Source: Acetobacteraceae bacterium | GTDB lineage: Bacteria > Pseudomonadota > Alphaproteobacteria > Acetobacterales > Acetobacteraceae | Length of the DNA: 64,000 nt | Assembly: GCA_039613835.1 (NCBI GenBank) | Contig: CP154827.1 | Location: 248,001 to 312,000 of the forward strand | Reading direction: 5' to 3' | Shown here: positions 1 through 9,711 of the stretch, piece after piece | Numbering within the stretch: position 1 is the stretch's first letter | Layout of the letters: every line of letters starts with the position of its first letter | The notes under the pieces: model-generated | Database searches by the model: none | What the model saw: the letters and a program-made list of their open reading frames with translations, nothing else | Told to the model about the DNA's origin: nothing | Translations under genes and position numbers: made by a program

Positions 1-1741
1 CACTTTTTGAAAATCTGAAACGAAGCGCTTCCGCGCGTTTTTTCAGGTCTCGTATGTCATTGTCTTCCGCTCTCAGCATGACCGCTGAAATGATATCCTG
101 AGCGACACCGTTATTCCTCAATTGTACACGAACACGTTCAGCCATGAACTTGTCGAACTTCTTGAAGACTGCCGAGTGGTCAGAAATGACCAGTTGCATC
201 TCAAGCGCTAGAGTAAATACGCGTTCGAGATCCAACGTCAGTCCTCTTTTATCGATGATGCGTATAATGCCGAGCGCGGCACGCCGCAAAGCGTAGGGAT
301 CGCCAGATCCTGTCGGCATCTCGCCAATCGCGAAAAAACCGGCCAGGATATCGAACCGATCCGCGAGAGCGACGGCGATGGCGGCGTCGGATGGCATTTC
401 CTCTTCCCCATCATTGCAAGAGAGATAATGGGACCGGATCGCCGCCGCCACTTCAGGGGCTTCCCCGTCATGTTCGGCATAGTACCGACCCATGATCCCT
501 TGCAATTCCGGGAATTCTCCCACCATGCCGGTTGTCAAATCCGCCTTGGCGAGCAACGCGGCGCGGCGCGCCTGCGCTTTTTCTTCTTCGATTTTTTCAG
601 GGTCTACAACTCCCGGCCATCCATGCAGAATATGTTCGACAATAAAACCCGAAAGCTCAACCAAACGCTTGACGCGGTCGCCAAGCGACCCAAGTTTTCT
701 GTGAAACGTGACGTGATCCAGCGCACCAACGTGGGACTCCAATGTCACCTTGCGGTCAAGTTCCCAGAAATGCCACGCATCGGCGAAACGTGCGCGCAAG
801 ACTCGTTCATTTCCGGCAATCGTCGCGGCCCCGCCATCGTGAAATTCCTGATTGGCGAGGAACAAGAAATAAGGCGCAATGCTTCCACTGTCACAACGCG
901 TTGCAAAATAGCGCAGATGCGTGCGCATCGACACTTGCAACACCTCTTCAGGCAGCTCCATGAACCGGGCGTCGATCTTGCCCAACATCGCTACGGGCCA
1001 TTCTGTAAGGCCCGCTACCTCATCAAGTAGACCTTCATCTTCAACGATCCGTAAACCTTGCGACGTGGCAGCTTTCTTCAGGCCCGTCCAGATAACATCC
1101 CGTCGCGCATTCGCTTCGAGAATAACCTTCCTCTCCCGCAGCCCCTCCCGGTAACCCTCAAACGAGGACACCGCGAACAATTCCGGCGCGAGGAACCGAT
1201 GTCCCTGCGATAAATTGCCGGATGTTAGCCCGTGGCCATCATCTTCCCCGCGCGCCAGCGTGAAGAGCACGATGTCGCTATCCAGAACCGCGATAATCCG
1301 GCGCAGTGGGCGAACCCATGTGAAGGCGCTGCCATTTCCCCAGCGCATGGATTTTGGCCAGGTGAAATTCCAAAGCATTTCCGGCACGATGTCCTGCAGG
1401 AAAGAGGCCGCGCTGCGTTCCGCGATTTCGCGGTTCAGCACCCAGAAGCCTTTTTCCTCCTGCAGATCGGATTTTTTTGCGCCATGCTTACGGAGGAAGC
1501 CCAGCAAGGCCTGTTCCGGCGCGGTGACACGGGGCCCACGTTCCGACTGTGTTGCAGCGGGGACGGTGGCGTCGATTGTGACAGCCAGCCCGATGCGCCG
1601 CGGACCCCAGAACGGCTTCAAATCGCAGGGCTTCAAAGCCAACAGTCGCTGCTTCAAGACTTGCGCGAGCGCTTCCGCGGCGGGCTGCTGCATGGCGGCG
1701 GGGATTTCCTCACTTTCCAGCGCGAGAAGAAACTCAGCCAT
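1..1741 (-). CDS. glyS: Glycyl-tRNA synthetase beta subunit (partial, runs off the left edge)
   Basis: Together with the alpha subunit this forms the bacterial alpha2-beta2 glycyl-tRNA synthetase; the beta chain carries tRNA-recognition and editing-like domains in the cytoplasm. I translated the minus strand from the ATG at 1741 to the window edge: about 580 codons are open with no stop or frameshift. The family is usually near 690 residues, so the C-terminal anticodon-binding part lies outside. The N-terminus begins [14 protein letters not shown], typical of GlyS, and the body has [14 protein letters not shown] and [15 protein letters not shown], both family-like. The start codon overlaps the end of glyQ by 8 bases, so the two are translationally coupled, which suits a fixed subunit ratio. 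The gene is confidently identified. Confidence 0.95.
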   Translation of the reverse strand, partial: MAEFLLALESEEIPAAMQQPAAEALAQVLKQRLLALKPCDLKPFWGPRRIGLAVTIDATVPAATQSERGPRVTAPEQALLGFLRKHGAKKSDLQEEKGFWVLNREIAERSAASFLQDIVPEMLWNFTWPKSMRWGNGSAFTWVRPLRRIIAVLDSDIVLFTLARGEDDGHGLTSGNLSQGHRFLAPELFAVSSFEGYREGLRERKVILEANARRDVIWTGLKKAATSQGLRIVEDEGLLDEVAGLTEWPVAMLGKIDARFMELPEEVLQVSMRTHLRYFATRCDSGSIAPYFLFLANQEFHDGGAATIAGNERVLRARFADAWHFWELDRKVTLESHVGALDHVTFHRKLGSLGDRVKRLVELSGFIVEHILHGWPGVVDPEKIEEEKAQARRAALLAKADLTTGMVGEFPELQGIMGRYYAEHDGEAPEVAAAIRSHYLSCNDGEEEMPSDAAIAVALADRFDILAGFFAIGEMPTGSGDPYALRRAALGIIRIIDKRGLTLDLERVFTLALEMQLVISDHSAVFKKFDKFMAERVRVQLRNNGVAQDIISAVMLRAEDNDIRDLKKRAEALRFRFSKS

Positions 1742-2627
1742 GATGCACCTCTTTCTCACCCGCGAGCCAGGCTTCACAACTCGCCTTCGCGAGCGTGCGC
1801 ACCCTTCCGATATAAGAGGCACGTTCAGAAACCGAGATCACGCCGCGCGCGTCAAGCAGGTTAAAAATGTGACTCGCTTTCAGGCAGTAATCATAAGCCG
1901 GTTGCGCCAGCCCATCTGTCGCCAGGCACGTCGCTTCTCGCTCCGCATCAATGAAGTGTTGAAAGAGCATTTCTGTATTGGCGCATTCAAAATTGAACTT
2001 CGAATAATCCTGCTCCGCCCGGCGGAAAATATCGCCGTACGTCAAACCCGCGTCATTATAAGCGAGGTCATAGACATTCTCCACGCCCTGCACATACATG
2101 GCGAGGCGTTCCAGCCCGTACGTCAGTTCGGTTGAAGGGAGCTCCGTCGCGATGCCGCCCACCTGCTGGAAATAAGTGAACTGCGTCACCTCCATCCCAT
2201 CGCACCAGACTTCCCATCCCAGTCCCCAAGCGCCGATCGTTGGATTTTCCCAATCATCCTCCACGAAGCGTATATCATGAAGATGTGGGTCAATGCCGAT
2301 GGCCTGGTAGGAAGCAAGCAGAAGGTCCTGACTATTTTCAGGCGTGAGTTTGAGAAGCACCTGATATTGGTAATAATGTTGAAGGCGGTTCGGATTTCCC
2401 CCGTAACGCCCGTCAGAGGGGCGGCGGCAGGGCTGGACGTAGGCGGCTTTCCAGGGGCGCGGCCCGAGGGCGCGCAACGTTGTATGCGGGGAGAGCGTGC
2501 CCGCGCCGAGTTCTGTATCATACGGTTGCAATATGGCGCAGCCCTGCTCTGACCAGAAGGTGTGCAGGCGCAAAATCATATTCTGAAAGGAGAGGGGCTT
2601 CCGCCGGTCCGATGGCTGAAACGTCAC
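1734..2627 (-). CDS. glyQ: Glycyl-tRNA synthetase alpha subunit
   Basis: Catalytic class II subunit that makes glycyl-adenylate and charges tRNA-Gly with the GlyS beta chain. The protein is 297 residues, the usual size. It shows [14 protein letters not shown] near the N-terminus, [10 protein letters not shown] at about residues 67-76 (class II motif 2 region) and [19 protein letters not shown] at about 123-141, all hallmarks of GlyQ. The frame stays open upstream to 2864, but homology begins only just after the GTG at 2627, which has a GGAG Shine-Dalgarno about 10 bases upstream; an earlier start would run into the divergent gene at 2770. It overlaps glyS by 8 bases. Confidence 0.93.
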   Translation of the reverse strand: MTFQPSDRRKPLSFQNMILRLHTFWSEQGCAILQPYDTELGAGTLSPHTTLRALGPRPWKAAYVQPCRRPSDGRYGGNPNRLQHYYQYQVLLKLTPENSQDLLLASYQAIGIDPHLHDIRFVEDDWENPTIGAWGLGWEVWCDGMEVTQFTYFQQVGGIATELPSTELTYGLERLAMYVQGVENVYDLAYNDAGLTYGDIFRRAEQDYSKFNFECANTEMLFQHFIDAEREATCLATDGLAQPAYDYCLKASHIFNLLDARGVISVSERASYIGRVRTLAKASCEAWLAGEKEVHHG

Positions 2628-2769
2628 GCTCGACAGCTCCGAAGTCAAATAAAGCCCCCCTCTTAACGCCTCAGGGCGGAGAAGAAAACACATCATCGCA
2701 TGATACTTGCCAGAATGAGAAATTGCTCCCACATTCAAATGATCAAGTTTTGACGCGGAGAGCGCCCCC

Positions 2770-3543
2770 ATGAACCAGCAGGAACGTGACCTTATTGCGC
2801 AATTTGTCGCGCGTGTCGGTGGTGAGCAAAATAATGCCCAGCCAGGCACGGCCCTTGCCCCCATCGACCCGGAAGCGGATCAGTGGATCAAGGAAAATTT
2901 CTCAAAACATCCAGAGGCCGCTTACCGCGTGACGCAAATGGCGGTGGTTCAGGAGGCGGCTCTGGCTGAGGCGTATAATCGCATTCGCCAATTGCAGTTT
3001 CAGTTGCAGCAGGCGCAGCAACAGGCCCAGCGTGGCGCGTCAAGCGGGTTTTTCAATAATTTGTTCGGCGGTAACCGCGCGCAGCAAAATGCGTCGCCGC
3101 CACCTCCCGGCTGGGGTGCGCCGCATGGCGCGCCTGGCCCTTTTCCGCAGCAGCCCGCGCCAAACCCTGGTTTCGGGCCGCAGGGCGGTTATCCGCCAGG
3201 TTATAATACCGGTATGTTTCCGGCGCGCGGGACCGGGTTTCTTGGCTCGGCCTTAACGACGGCGACGGGCGTTGCAGGCGGCATGTTGGCGGCAAACGCC
3301 TTGTCCAGCCTCTTTTCAAGCCACCATTTCGGCGTTGACCCCACTGCGGGTGGCCTTGCTGGCGGGGCGGCAACCGGTAATTTCGGTGAGATGGGGCAGG
3401 ATCCCTTCGCCGGGTCCGGGATTGATGCCGGAAATGATTATGACATGGATCAATGGGGCCATGGCGATAATAACCCGAGTTGGGGCGGCGATGACGCGGG
3501 CTGGGGTGGCGATGATGGTGGCGGGTTTGACGATTCGTTCTGA
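2770..3543 (+). CDS. DUF2076 family protein with Gln-rich middle and acidic Gly-rich tail
   Basis: A 257-residue protein of the DUF2076 family, whose function is not established. Residues 1-80 are the conserved part: [16 protein letters not shown] at the start and a segment around [12 protein letters not shown] with a helix of the type [18 protein letters not shown] Gln-rich coiled-coil-like stretch follows (about 75-90), then a Pro/Gly-rich disordered region, a small hydrophobic Gly/Ala segment near 155-185 ([20 protein letters not shown]) that could touch a membrane, and a tail of repeated W-G-G-D-D units ending in DDSF. It has no signal peptide. It is divergently transcribed from glyQ, with a 142 bp shared promoter region, and nothing links it to translation. 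The 243 bp after it hold no convincing gene. Confidence 0.85.
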   Translation: MNQQERDLIAQFVARVGGEQNNAQPGTALAPIDPEADQWIKENFSKHPEAAYRVTQMAVVQEAALAEAYNRIRQLQFQLQQAQQQAQRGASSGFFNNLFGGNRAQQNASPPPPGWGAPHGAPGPFPQQPAPNPGFGPQGGYPPGYNTGMFPARGTGFLGSALTTATGVAGGMLAANALSSLFSSHHFGVDPTAGGLAGGAATGNFGEMGQDPFAGSGIDAGNDYDMDQWGHGDNNPSWGGDDAGWGGDDGGGFDDSF

Positions 3544-3786
3544 CATAATCGGCTGATTGAAGCGGGTTTCGGATGCGCCCCCGGGCGCGCCTGGATCGCG
3601 GCGACCATTTCAATGTGTCCGGTACCGTTCCGATATGCATTTTCAATACGCCCGGTCTTGTTCATCTCTACGCCATCTGAGGTTCCGCCCCACCTGGCGG
3701 GCCATGTTTCGTTATGACTTGCTCAGCCCTTTTGCGGGACTTGCGTTCTCTCTCTTCCTCGGAGTTTCCGATAGAAAGGCGCTCTT

Positions 3787-5304
3787 ATGAGTGAAGTCAG
3801 GAAAAGCTGGGTTAAAGTGGCCGCGTTTGACACGTTGGAGGAGAACATCCCCAAGGCCGTCAAACTGGATGACACGCCGCTTATCCTGCTCCGTATTTCA
3901 GACGGTGTGCGTGCTTTTGCCGGGAAATGTCCGCATAAGGGTGCGCCGATGGAGAAAGGGGTTGTCTGCTCCCTCCATAATTCCACCCATGCGCTCGTCT
4001 GCCCCTGGCATAAAGCTGTTTTCTCGGCTGAAAATGGTCGCAGGATTGCCCTCCGGCCTTGGACCCGCTGGAGAGATATGAGGCGATGGTGCGGGGCGGT
4101 GATGTCTATATTTCCGTCAAGCCGAAAGCCCTGCCGCAACCCACGCCTATGCGGCAGCATGAGCATGTCGCCATTGCCGGTGCGGGTGCCGCCGCTCTGG
4201 CTGCCTGCGTGACTTTGAGGGAATCCGGATTTGAAGGGCGCATTACCATGATCAGCCCTGAGGCGCGCAAACCTTATGATCGCACCGCGCTCAGCAAATC
4301 CACTCTCGCCGCCGCGCCGGAAGATATCGAAATCCCCCCTTGCGGGAGGAGAATTGGTACGCGGAGCACCGTGTTGACCTCGTGCATGATCAAGTCGTGC
4401 GTTTTGAATATGAGACGCGCACCGTTCAGTTGAAAAAAAGGGATGCGATCACAGCGGAGTATGTTTTGCTCGCGACCGGATCGGCGGCGAAGCAACTTGA
4501 TATTCCCGGTATTGGATTGAGGGTGTCTATACCTTGCGCAATGCTGCCGATGCTTTGGCCATAGCGGGGCAGTTGGGGGACAAAGTGGCCGCCGTCATTA
4601 TCGGTTCAGGTTTTATCGGTATGGAAGCCGCCGCCTTACGAAAAAGGGGTGTTGGCGTCACGGCGGTCTCCCGGTCGGAATTTCCGTTTGAGAAACAATT
4701 CGGCCCGGACATCGCCTCCAGCCTGCGCCGCCTGCATGAAGATTACGGCACGGCCTTTATCCCCAAACGTAATATCGTGAAAATCAGGGGCAAAGGGCGT
4801 GTCGACTGGGTTGAGTTGGATGACGGAACGCGCCTGACGGCCTCCATTGTGCTTGTGGGAGCCGGGGCAGAGTCTGAATTGCATTATATAGACGGACTTC
4901 CCCGTAATGCCCGTAATGGTGGCCTGGATGTGGACCACCATATGTCGCTGGGAAATGATGTTTTCGCCGCGGGGGATATTGCGAGTGTGCCCTTTGGCGA
5001 GAAACGCTATCGTATTGAGCATTGGCGCACCGCGCAAAGCCAGGGGTAAATTGCCGCCCGCGCCATGCTGGGCCTGCCTGTCGAGGAATTGACAACGCCC
5101 TATTTCTGGACACAGCAATATGATCAGAAACTGGAATGGGTCGGCTGGCCGGGTCAGGCATATGACCATATCGAGATCGATGGTGACGTCGATAACTTCA
5201 AGTTTCTCGCCCGGTTTGAGAAAAAGGGAAAACTGGTCGGGGTGATCGGCTCAAAACATCCAAAAGAGATGGGGCGCATCGCCGTCCGCTTTGACGAAGC
5301 TTGA
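3787..5304 (+). pseudogene. Rieske ferredoxin-FAD/NAD(P) reductase fusion, broken
   Basis: The ancestral protein joined an N-terminal Rieske [2Fe-2S] domain to a pyridine-nucleotide-disulphide-type reductase (AIFM3-like arrangement). Remains are clear but spread over three frames. The Rieske ligands CPH and CPWH lie at about residues 48 and 73. The frame shifts near 4040 (continuing LDPLERYEAMV), again near 4335 inside a run of six C (REENWYAEHRVDLVHD), and again near 4513 (EGVYTLRNAADALAIAG). The FAD site VAIAGAGAAALAA and NAD site AAVIIGSGFIGMEAAA are both visible, and so is VFAAGDIA. A TAA at 5047-5049 replaces a sense codon before IAARAMLG, after which the C-terminal dimer domain reads on to 5304. 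With three shifts plus a stop, it cannot make the full enzyme. Confidence 0.92.
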
Positions 5305-5307
5305 CAT

Positions 5308-5329
5308 AAGCCGGCTTCGGCGGCTTTTT
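5308..5329 (+). terminator. Rho-independent terminator after the Rieske-reductase pseudogene
   Basis: Six-base stem AAGCCG (5308-5313) pairs with CGGCTT (5321-5326) across a 7-base loop and runs into five T. It sits four bases beyond the pseudogene's final stop, so the terminator has outlived the gene. Confidence 0.7.
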
Positions 5330-5452
5330 GCGCAGTCAAACGATGTCCTCTTATCCCTGCCATCGTCTCATAAGGTTTTCATGACCTGATTCGGGGCTTC
5401 AGCGATGCCGAGGGCGCGCGTTGACAGCGTATGCTAGAACAGGAAAGCCGTC

Positions 5453-7252
5453 ATGCATCTTTATCGATCCCATTATTGCAACGCCCTCCGTGCGAGTGAT
5501 GCGGGCACGACTGTGCGGCTTTCAGGCTGGGTGCATAGCAAGCGGGATCACGGTGGCCTGCTTTTTATCGATCTGCGGGATGAACGCGGCGTCACGCAAA
5601 TCGTCATCCCCGCCGGAACATCCTTGCTGGACGTTGCAGAGCGCCTCCGTGTGGAGAGCGTCGTGACGGTGACGGGTGAGGTTGTCCTGCGTGAGGGGGG
5701 GCAGCGCAACGCCAACATCCCGACCGGTGATATTGAAATCCGCGCGCAGGATCTGGTGGTGCAGTCAGCTGCGACGGTGCTGCCTTTCCAGGTGAATGGC
5801 AGCGAAACCTATCCGGAAGATCTGCGCCTGAAACATCGTTATCTTGATCTGCGGCGTGAGCAGATGCATCGCAATATTATTCTGCGCGCCAAAATCATTG
5901 CAAGCTTACGGCAACGTATGCAGGCACATGATTTTATCGAGTTGCAGACGCCGATCCTGACGGCTTCCTCGCCGGAAGGGGCGCGTGACTTCCTCGTGCC
6001 GGCGCGGCTTCATCCGGGCAAATTCTATGCTCTGCCGCAAGCGCCTCAGCAATTCAAGCAATTGGCGATGATCGCCGGGTTCGATCGTTATTTCCAGATC
6101 GCGCCCTGCTTCCGTGATGAGGCCTCCCGCGCGGATCGTAGCCCGGGTGAGTTTTATCAACTCGATTTTGAGATGGCTTTCGCAACGCAGGAAGATGTCT
6201 TTGCGGTGATGGAAGATGTGCTGGGCAGCGTCTTTACCGAATTCGGCAAGGGCCGCTCGGTGGATCAGGCGCCCTTCCGCCGCATCACTTATCAGGATGC
6301 ACTTGATCAATATGGTTCCGACAAGCCGGATCTGCGTAATCCGCTCGTCATTCATGACGTGACGGGCGCTTTTGATGACTCTTCTTTCGGGCTTTTTGCG
6401 CAGATCGTCGCGAAAAATGGGCTTGTGCGCGCCATCCCGGCCCCTGGCGCGGGGACGAAGCCGCGTGGCTTCTTTGATAAGCTCAATAATTGGGCGCGTG
6501 AGAGCGGGGCTGGTGGGCTGGGTTACATTATTTTTGAGGAAGATGGTGGCAAAGGGCCTATCGCCAAAAATCTAGATGCGCAACGCGTCACCGCCATCCG
6601 TGAGGCCTGTGGCCTGGCCGCGGGGGATGCTGTCTTCTTCGCGGCTGGCCCGCGTGAGGATGTGACGAAATTTGCGGGGCTCGTTCGGACGCGTGTTGCG
6701 GAAGAGCTTGATCTGATTGAGAAAAACGCTTTCCGCTTCTACTGGATCGTTGATTTCCCGATGTACGAGCGTGACCCGGAAACGGGGCGGATCGACTTCT
6801 CGCATAATCCTTTTTCCATGCCGCAAGGGGGGCTGGAAGCGTTACAGACGCAGGACCCGCTGGAAATCAAAGCCTATCAATATGACATCGTCTGTAACGG
6901 AATTGAGCTCTCCTCCGGCGCGATTCGTAACCATCTGCCGGATGTCATGATCCGCGCCTTCGAAATCGCAGGATATGATGAGAAGGTCGTGGAAGCGCAT
7001 TTTGGCGGCATGTTGAATGCCTTCCGCTTCGGCGCCCCGCCTCATGGCGGCTCAGCACCCGGTGTGGATCGCATGGTGATGCTGCTGGCGGATGAGCTGA
7101 ATATCCGTGAGGTTACCCTCTTTCCGCTTAATCAGCAGGGGGAGGATTTGATGATGGGGGCACCTGCCCAGATCACGCCTGAGCGTCTCAAGGAATTATC
7201 CCTGCCGGCTCCCTGCCACCAAAACCCAAAATCGTTTCCTGAGGGTGGTTAG
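5453..7252 (+). CDS. aspS: Aspartyl-tRNA synthetase
   Basis: Class II synthetase that charges tRNA-Asp, and possibly tRNA-Asn if the organism uses the amidation route. The 599 residues match the bacterial-type length. An N-terminal OB-fold anticodon-binding domain is seen ([15 protein letters not shown], about 20-34), then motif 2 [11 protein letters not shown] near 222, the bacterial GAD insertion in the middle (about 300-420), and motif 3 [15 protein letters not shown] near 540. The ATG at 5453 begins [13 protein letters not shown], the usual start. The gene is intact and converges on xthA with only 6 bp between the stops. Confidence 0.97.
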   Translation: MHLYRSHYCNALRASDAGTTVRLSGWVHSKRDHGGLLFIDLRDERGVTQIVIPAGTSLLDVAERLRVESVVTVTGEVVLREGGQRNANIPTGDIEIRAQDLVVQSAATVLPFQVNGSETYPEDLRLKHRYLDLRREQMHRNIILRAKIIASLRQRMQAHDFIELQTPILTASSPEGARDFLVPARLHPGKFYALPQAPQQFKQLAMIAGFDRYFQIAPCFRDEASRADRSPGEFYQLDFEMAFATQEDVFAVMEDVLGSVFTEFGKGRSVDQAPFRRITYQDALDQYGSDKPDLRNPLVIHDVTGAFDDSSFGLFAQIVAKNGLVRAIPAPGAGTKPRGFFDKLNNWARESGAGGLGYIIFEEDGGKGPIAKNLDAQRVTAIREACGLAAGDAVFFAAGPREDVTKFAGLVRTRVAEELDLIEKNAFRFYWIVDFPMYERDPETGRIDFSHNPFSMPQGGLEALQTQDPLEIKAYQYDIVCNGIELSSGAIRNHLPDVMIRAFEIAGYDEKVVEAHFGGMLNAFRFGAPPHGGSAPGVDRMVMLLADELNIREVTLFPLNQQGEDLMMGAPAQITPERLKELSLPAPCHQNPKSFPEGG

Positions 7253-7258
7253 CGCGGT

Positions 7259-8029
7259 TCAACGCGCCGGGAGGAAACTGAACGTGACCGGCGCGTGATC
7301 GGAAGCATGGTCTTTCTCGCGCTCGGCACGATCGACCGTCGCCGCCTGAAGCCTGTCCGCCATGAAAGGGGAGAGCAGGGCGTGGTCAATCCGCAACCCG
7401 CGATTTCGTGGCAGGGCACCGGCCTGATAATCCCAGTAAGTGTAGCAGGGGTCATGCGGGTGCAGGGCGCGCAGGGCGTCTGTTAAACCAAGATGGAGGA
7501 GGCGTCGCCAGGCCTCCCGGCTTTCCGGTCGGATGAGGGCATCATTCGGGTTCAGCGCGCCCGGGGCGAAATCAAAATCGGTCGGGCAGATATTATAATC
7601 ACCGAGAAAAATGAATGCCTGCCCGGCAATAAGTTTTTGATGTGCGCGACGCGTCAGAGCCGTGAAGAAGTCCAATTTTTTCTGAAATCCGGCGGCACCT
7701 CCGGAATTGCCATTCGGAAGATAGAGATTGCCGATGCAAATATCGCCGATGACGACTTCCAGATAGCGGGCTTCCTCATAATCAAAACCGTCGAGACCCA
7801 TTGAGATCGCCTCCGGTTTCTGGCGCGTCAGGATGGCGACACCATTATAGGCTTTCTGCCCCATGAGGGTGCAGTGATAGCCGACTTCCCTCAATATGTC
7901 AGGAAATTGCATTTCCTGACATTTCAGCTCTTGCAGGCAAAGCGCGTCCGGTTGATGCGCCGCCAGCCATTCCATGACGACTGTGTCCCTCTGACGCACG
8001 GAATTAACGTTCCAGCTGGTGATTTTCAA
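7259..8029 (-). CDS. xthA: Exodeoxyribonuclease III / AP endonuclease
   Basis: Mg-dependent endonuclease/exonuclease/phosphatase-fold enzyme that incises abasic sites in base-excision repair and degrades 3' ends of duplex DNA. At 256 residues it has the normal length. Catalytic signatures are in place: MKITSWNVNSVR at the start, LQELK (metal-binding Glu, about residue 34), LGDYNICPTDFD (about 150) and the final SDHAPV (about 245). It ends 6 bp from aspS on the opposite strand and lies 46 bp downstream of erpA on the same strand, so co-transcription from the erpA promoter is possible. Confidence 0.95.
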   Translation of the reverse strand: MKITSWNVNSVRQRDTVVMEWLAAHQPDALCLQELKCQEMQFPDILREVGYHCTLMGQKAYNGVAILTRQKPEAISMGLDGFDYEEARYLEVVIGDICIGNLYLPNGNSGGAAGFQKKLDFFTALTRRAHQKLIAGQAFIFLGDYNICPTDFDFAPGALNPNDALIRPESREAWRRLLHLGLTDALRALHPHDPCYTYWDYQAGALPRNRGLRIDHALLSPFMADRLQAATVDRAEREKDHASDHAPVTFSFLPAR

Positions 8030-8075
8030 ATTGTGCCCCTTTTATTCTTGTTCATTCCCCGGACAATGAGGGCCC

Positions 8076-8450
8076 TTAATCGAGAGAGAAGCTGGAGCCG
8101 CACCCACAGGAGGAAGCCACATTGGGATTGCTCACCGCGAAATGCACGCCCATCAATTTATCCACCCATTCGAGCCGTGCCCCGGCGAGAAGGCTCATAC
8201 TCGTCTCATCGACGACGACCGAAATGCCGTCTTGCTCAATCACAACGTCATCCTCATGGCGTGTGCCATCGAGTTTGAACCGATATTGAAACCCGTTACA
8301 CCCCCCGGCATCCACCGCGACGCGCAAGGAGGTGCCGGAGGGCGCGCTCTGTTCCGCGAGGATTTCCCCGATGCGACGGGCCGCATCTTCCGAGACGGAA
8401 AAAGCGGGGTTTTTGGGGGCGGGGTTTTGCAAGGCTGAATTTGTCGTCAT
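8076..8450 (-). CDS. erpA: Iron-sulfur cluster insertion protein (ErpA/IscA, A-type carrier)
   Basis: A-type carrier that delivers Fe-S clusters to target enzymes. It is 124 residues, with the three conserved ligands Cys51 (GGCNGFQY), Cys115 and Cys117 (SSCGCGSSF) in the C-terminal half. The first 15 residues are a non-conserved Pro/Asn-rich extension. It is divergently transcribed from dgt with 56 bp between the start codons, so the two probably share a promoter region. Likely users of the clusters in this window are BioB and other Fe-S enzymes; that link is inference. ErpA versus IscA naming cannot be settled by sequence alone. Confidence 0.9.
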   Translation of the reverse strand: MTTNSALQNPAPKNPAFSVSEDAARRIGEILAEQSAPSGTSLRVAVDAGGCNGFQYRFKLDGTRHEDDVVIEQDGISVVVDETSMSLLAGARLEWVDKLMGVHFAVSNPNVASSCGCGSSFSLD

Positions 8451-8506
8451 AATGGGTCAATATAATCGGTAAACCGCTAATCTCAAGGATCACCTGGAGA
8501 GTTGCC

Positions 8507-9676
8507 ATGACGCCACCTGATATTGCCTGTTATGCCGTCCGCCCCGAGACGGCATGCGGGCGCCTGCATCCGGAAGTGGACTCGCCATCCAGGACGCCTT
8601 GGCAGCGTGATCGGGATCGCGTGTTGCATTCAGATGGGTTTCGGCGGCTGCAATATAAAACGCAGGTCTTCATCAATCATGAGGGCGATTTTTTCCGCAC
8701 CCGACTGACCCATTCTCTCGAAGTCGCCCAGATCGCCCGCGCCATCGCGCGCCAGCTTCGCGTGAATGAAGATCTGATCGAGGCGTTGGCTCTGGCGCAT
8801 GATATGGGGCACACGCCTTTCGGACATGCGGGTGAGGATGCGCTGCGGAAATGCTTGGAGGATGAAGGCGGGTTTGATCACAATACCCAGTCCATGCGTC
8901 TGGTCACGAAGCTGGAGCACCGATATCACGGTTTTGACGGGTTGAATCTGACCTGGGAAACGCTTGAGGGGCTGGCCAAACATAATGGCCCGGTCCGCAA
9001 ACCCACCCGCTATCTGGCCGATTATGACCGCCTCCATCAGCTCAATCTCGGGAGTTACGCGTCGGCCGAGGCGCAGATTGCCGCCATGAGCGACGATATC
9101 GCCTATCACGGGCATGATCTGGATGATGGATTGAAATCCGGACTGATCTGCTTCGAGGATCTTGAAAATCTGCCGGTGATCGGCGCGGCGCTGCAGGCCG
9201 CGCGGGCGGTCGTCCCGCAGGACGCGACAAGCCGGAAAAGCCGCATCCGGCATGAAATGGTCCGCCAGATTATCGGCGTGCTCGTGACAGATCTGATGCA
9301 GCAATCCCGTCAAAATCTCGAAGCGCTCAACCCGCAGACTGCCGATGATGTTCGCGCGGCGGACCGGCCAGTCATTGGCTTCAGCGAGGACATCCGCGCC
9401 GCCAATCACCAGATTCGGCGCTTTCTAATGGACAGGCTTTACCGACATTGGAAGGTGAAACGCATGACGCGTAAGGCCCGCATGGTCACGACTGATCTCT
9501 TTAATGTGCTGACGGAGGATGACGCCCTCCTGCCGGATGCGTGGCGACGCTCTGCCGACACGGCCGCATCCGCAAGCGACCGCAGGCGCGTCGTGGCGGA
9601 TTATATCGCAGGCATGACCGATCGTTTCGCCATGCAGGAGCATCGACGTCTGACGGAACTATCGGTATTAGGTTGA
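8507..9676 (+). CDS. dgt: Deoxyguanosinetriphosphate triphosphohydrolase-like protein
   Basis: HD-domain enzyme expected to cleave dNTPs to deoxynucleoside and triphosphate, tuning nucleotide pools. The 389-residue length fits the alphaproteobacterial Dgt-like type 2 subfamily. The metal-binding residues are visible in FRTRLTHSLEVAQIAR (His, about residue 68) and ALAHDMGHTPFGHAGE (His-Asp, about 105). The N-terminus SPSRTPWQRDRDRVLHS is a family signature. argS follows after 35 bp on the same strand. Confidence 0.93.
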   Translation: MTPPDIACYAVRPETACGRLHPEVDSPSRTPWQRDRDRVLHSDGFRRLQYKTQVFINHEGDFFRTRLTHSLEVAQIARAIARQLRVNEDLIEALALAHDMGHTPFGHAGEDALRKCLEDEGGFDHNTQSMRLVTKLEHRYHGFDGLNLTWETLEGLAKHNGPVRKPTRYLADYDRLHQLNLGSYASAEAQIAAMSDDIAYHGHDLDDGLKSGLICFEDLENLPVIGAALQAARAVVPQDATSRKSRIRHEMVRQIIGVLVTDLMQQSRQNLEALNPQTADDVRAADRPVIGFSEDIRAANHQIRRFLMDRLYRHWKVKRMTRKARMVTTDLFNVLTEDDALLPDAWRRSADTAASASDRRRVVADYIAGMTDRFAMQEHRRLTELSVLG

Positions 9677-9711
9677 AGCGTTCATTTTACAGTTAAGAGA
9701 AGTCAGGATTC

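Noticed and set aside
428..1030. Plus-strand open frame of 200 codons at the left end
   Set aside because: It lies antisense to glyS, whose frame I translated without interruption to the window edge; it has no domain and no Shine-Dalgarno.
1215..2135. Plus-strand open frame of 306 codons
   Set aside because: Antisense to glyS and glyQ; composition is that of a shadow frame.
3560..3590. GCGCCC/GGGCGC palindrome after the DUF2076 gene
   Set aside because: 6-bp arms in GC-rich DNA with no T-run; common by chance.
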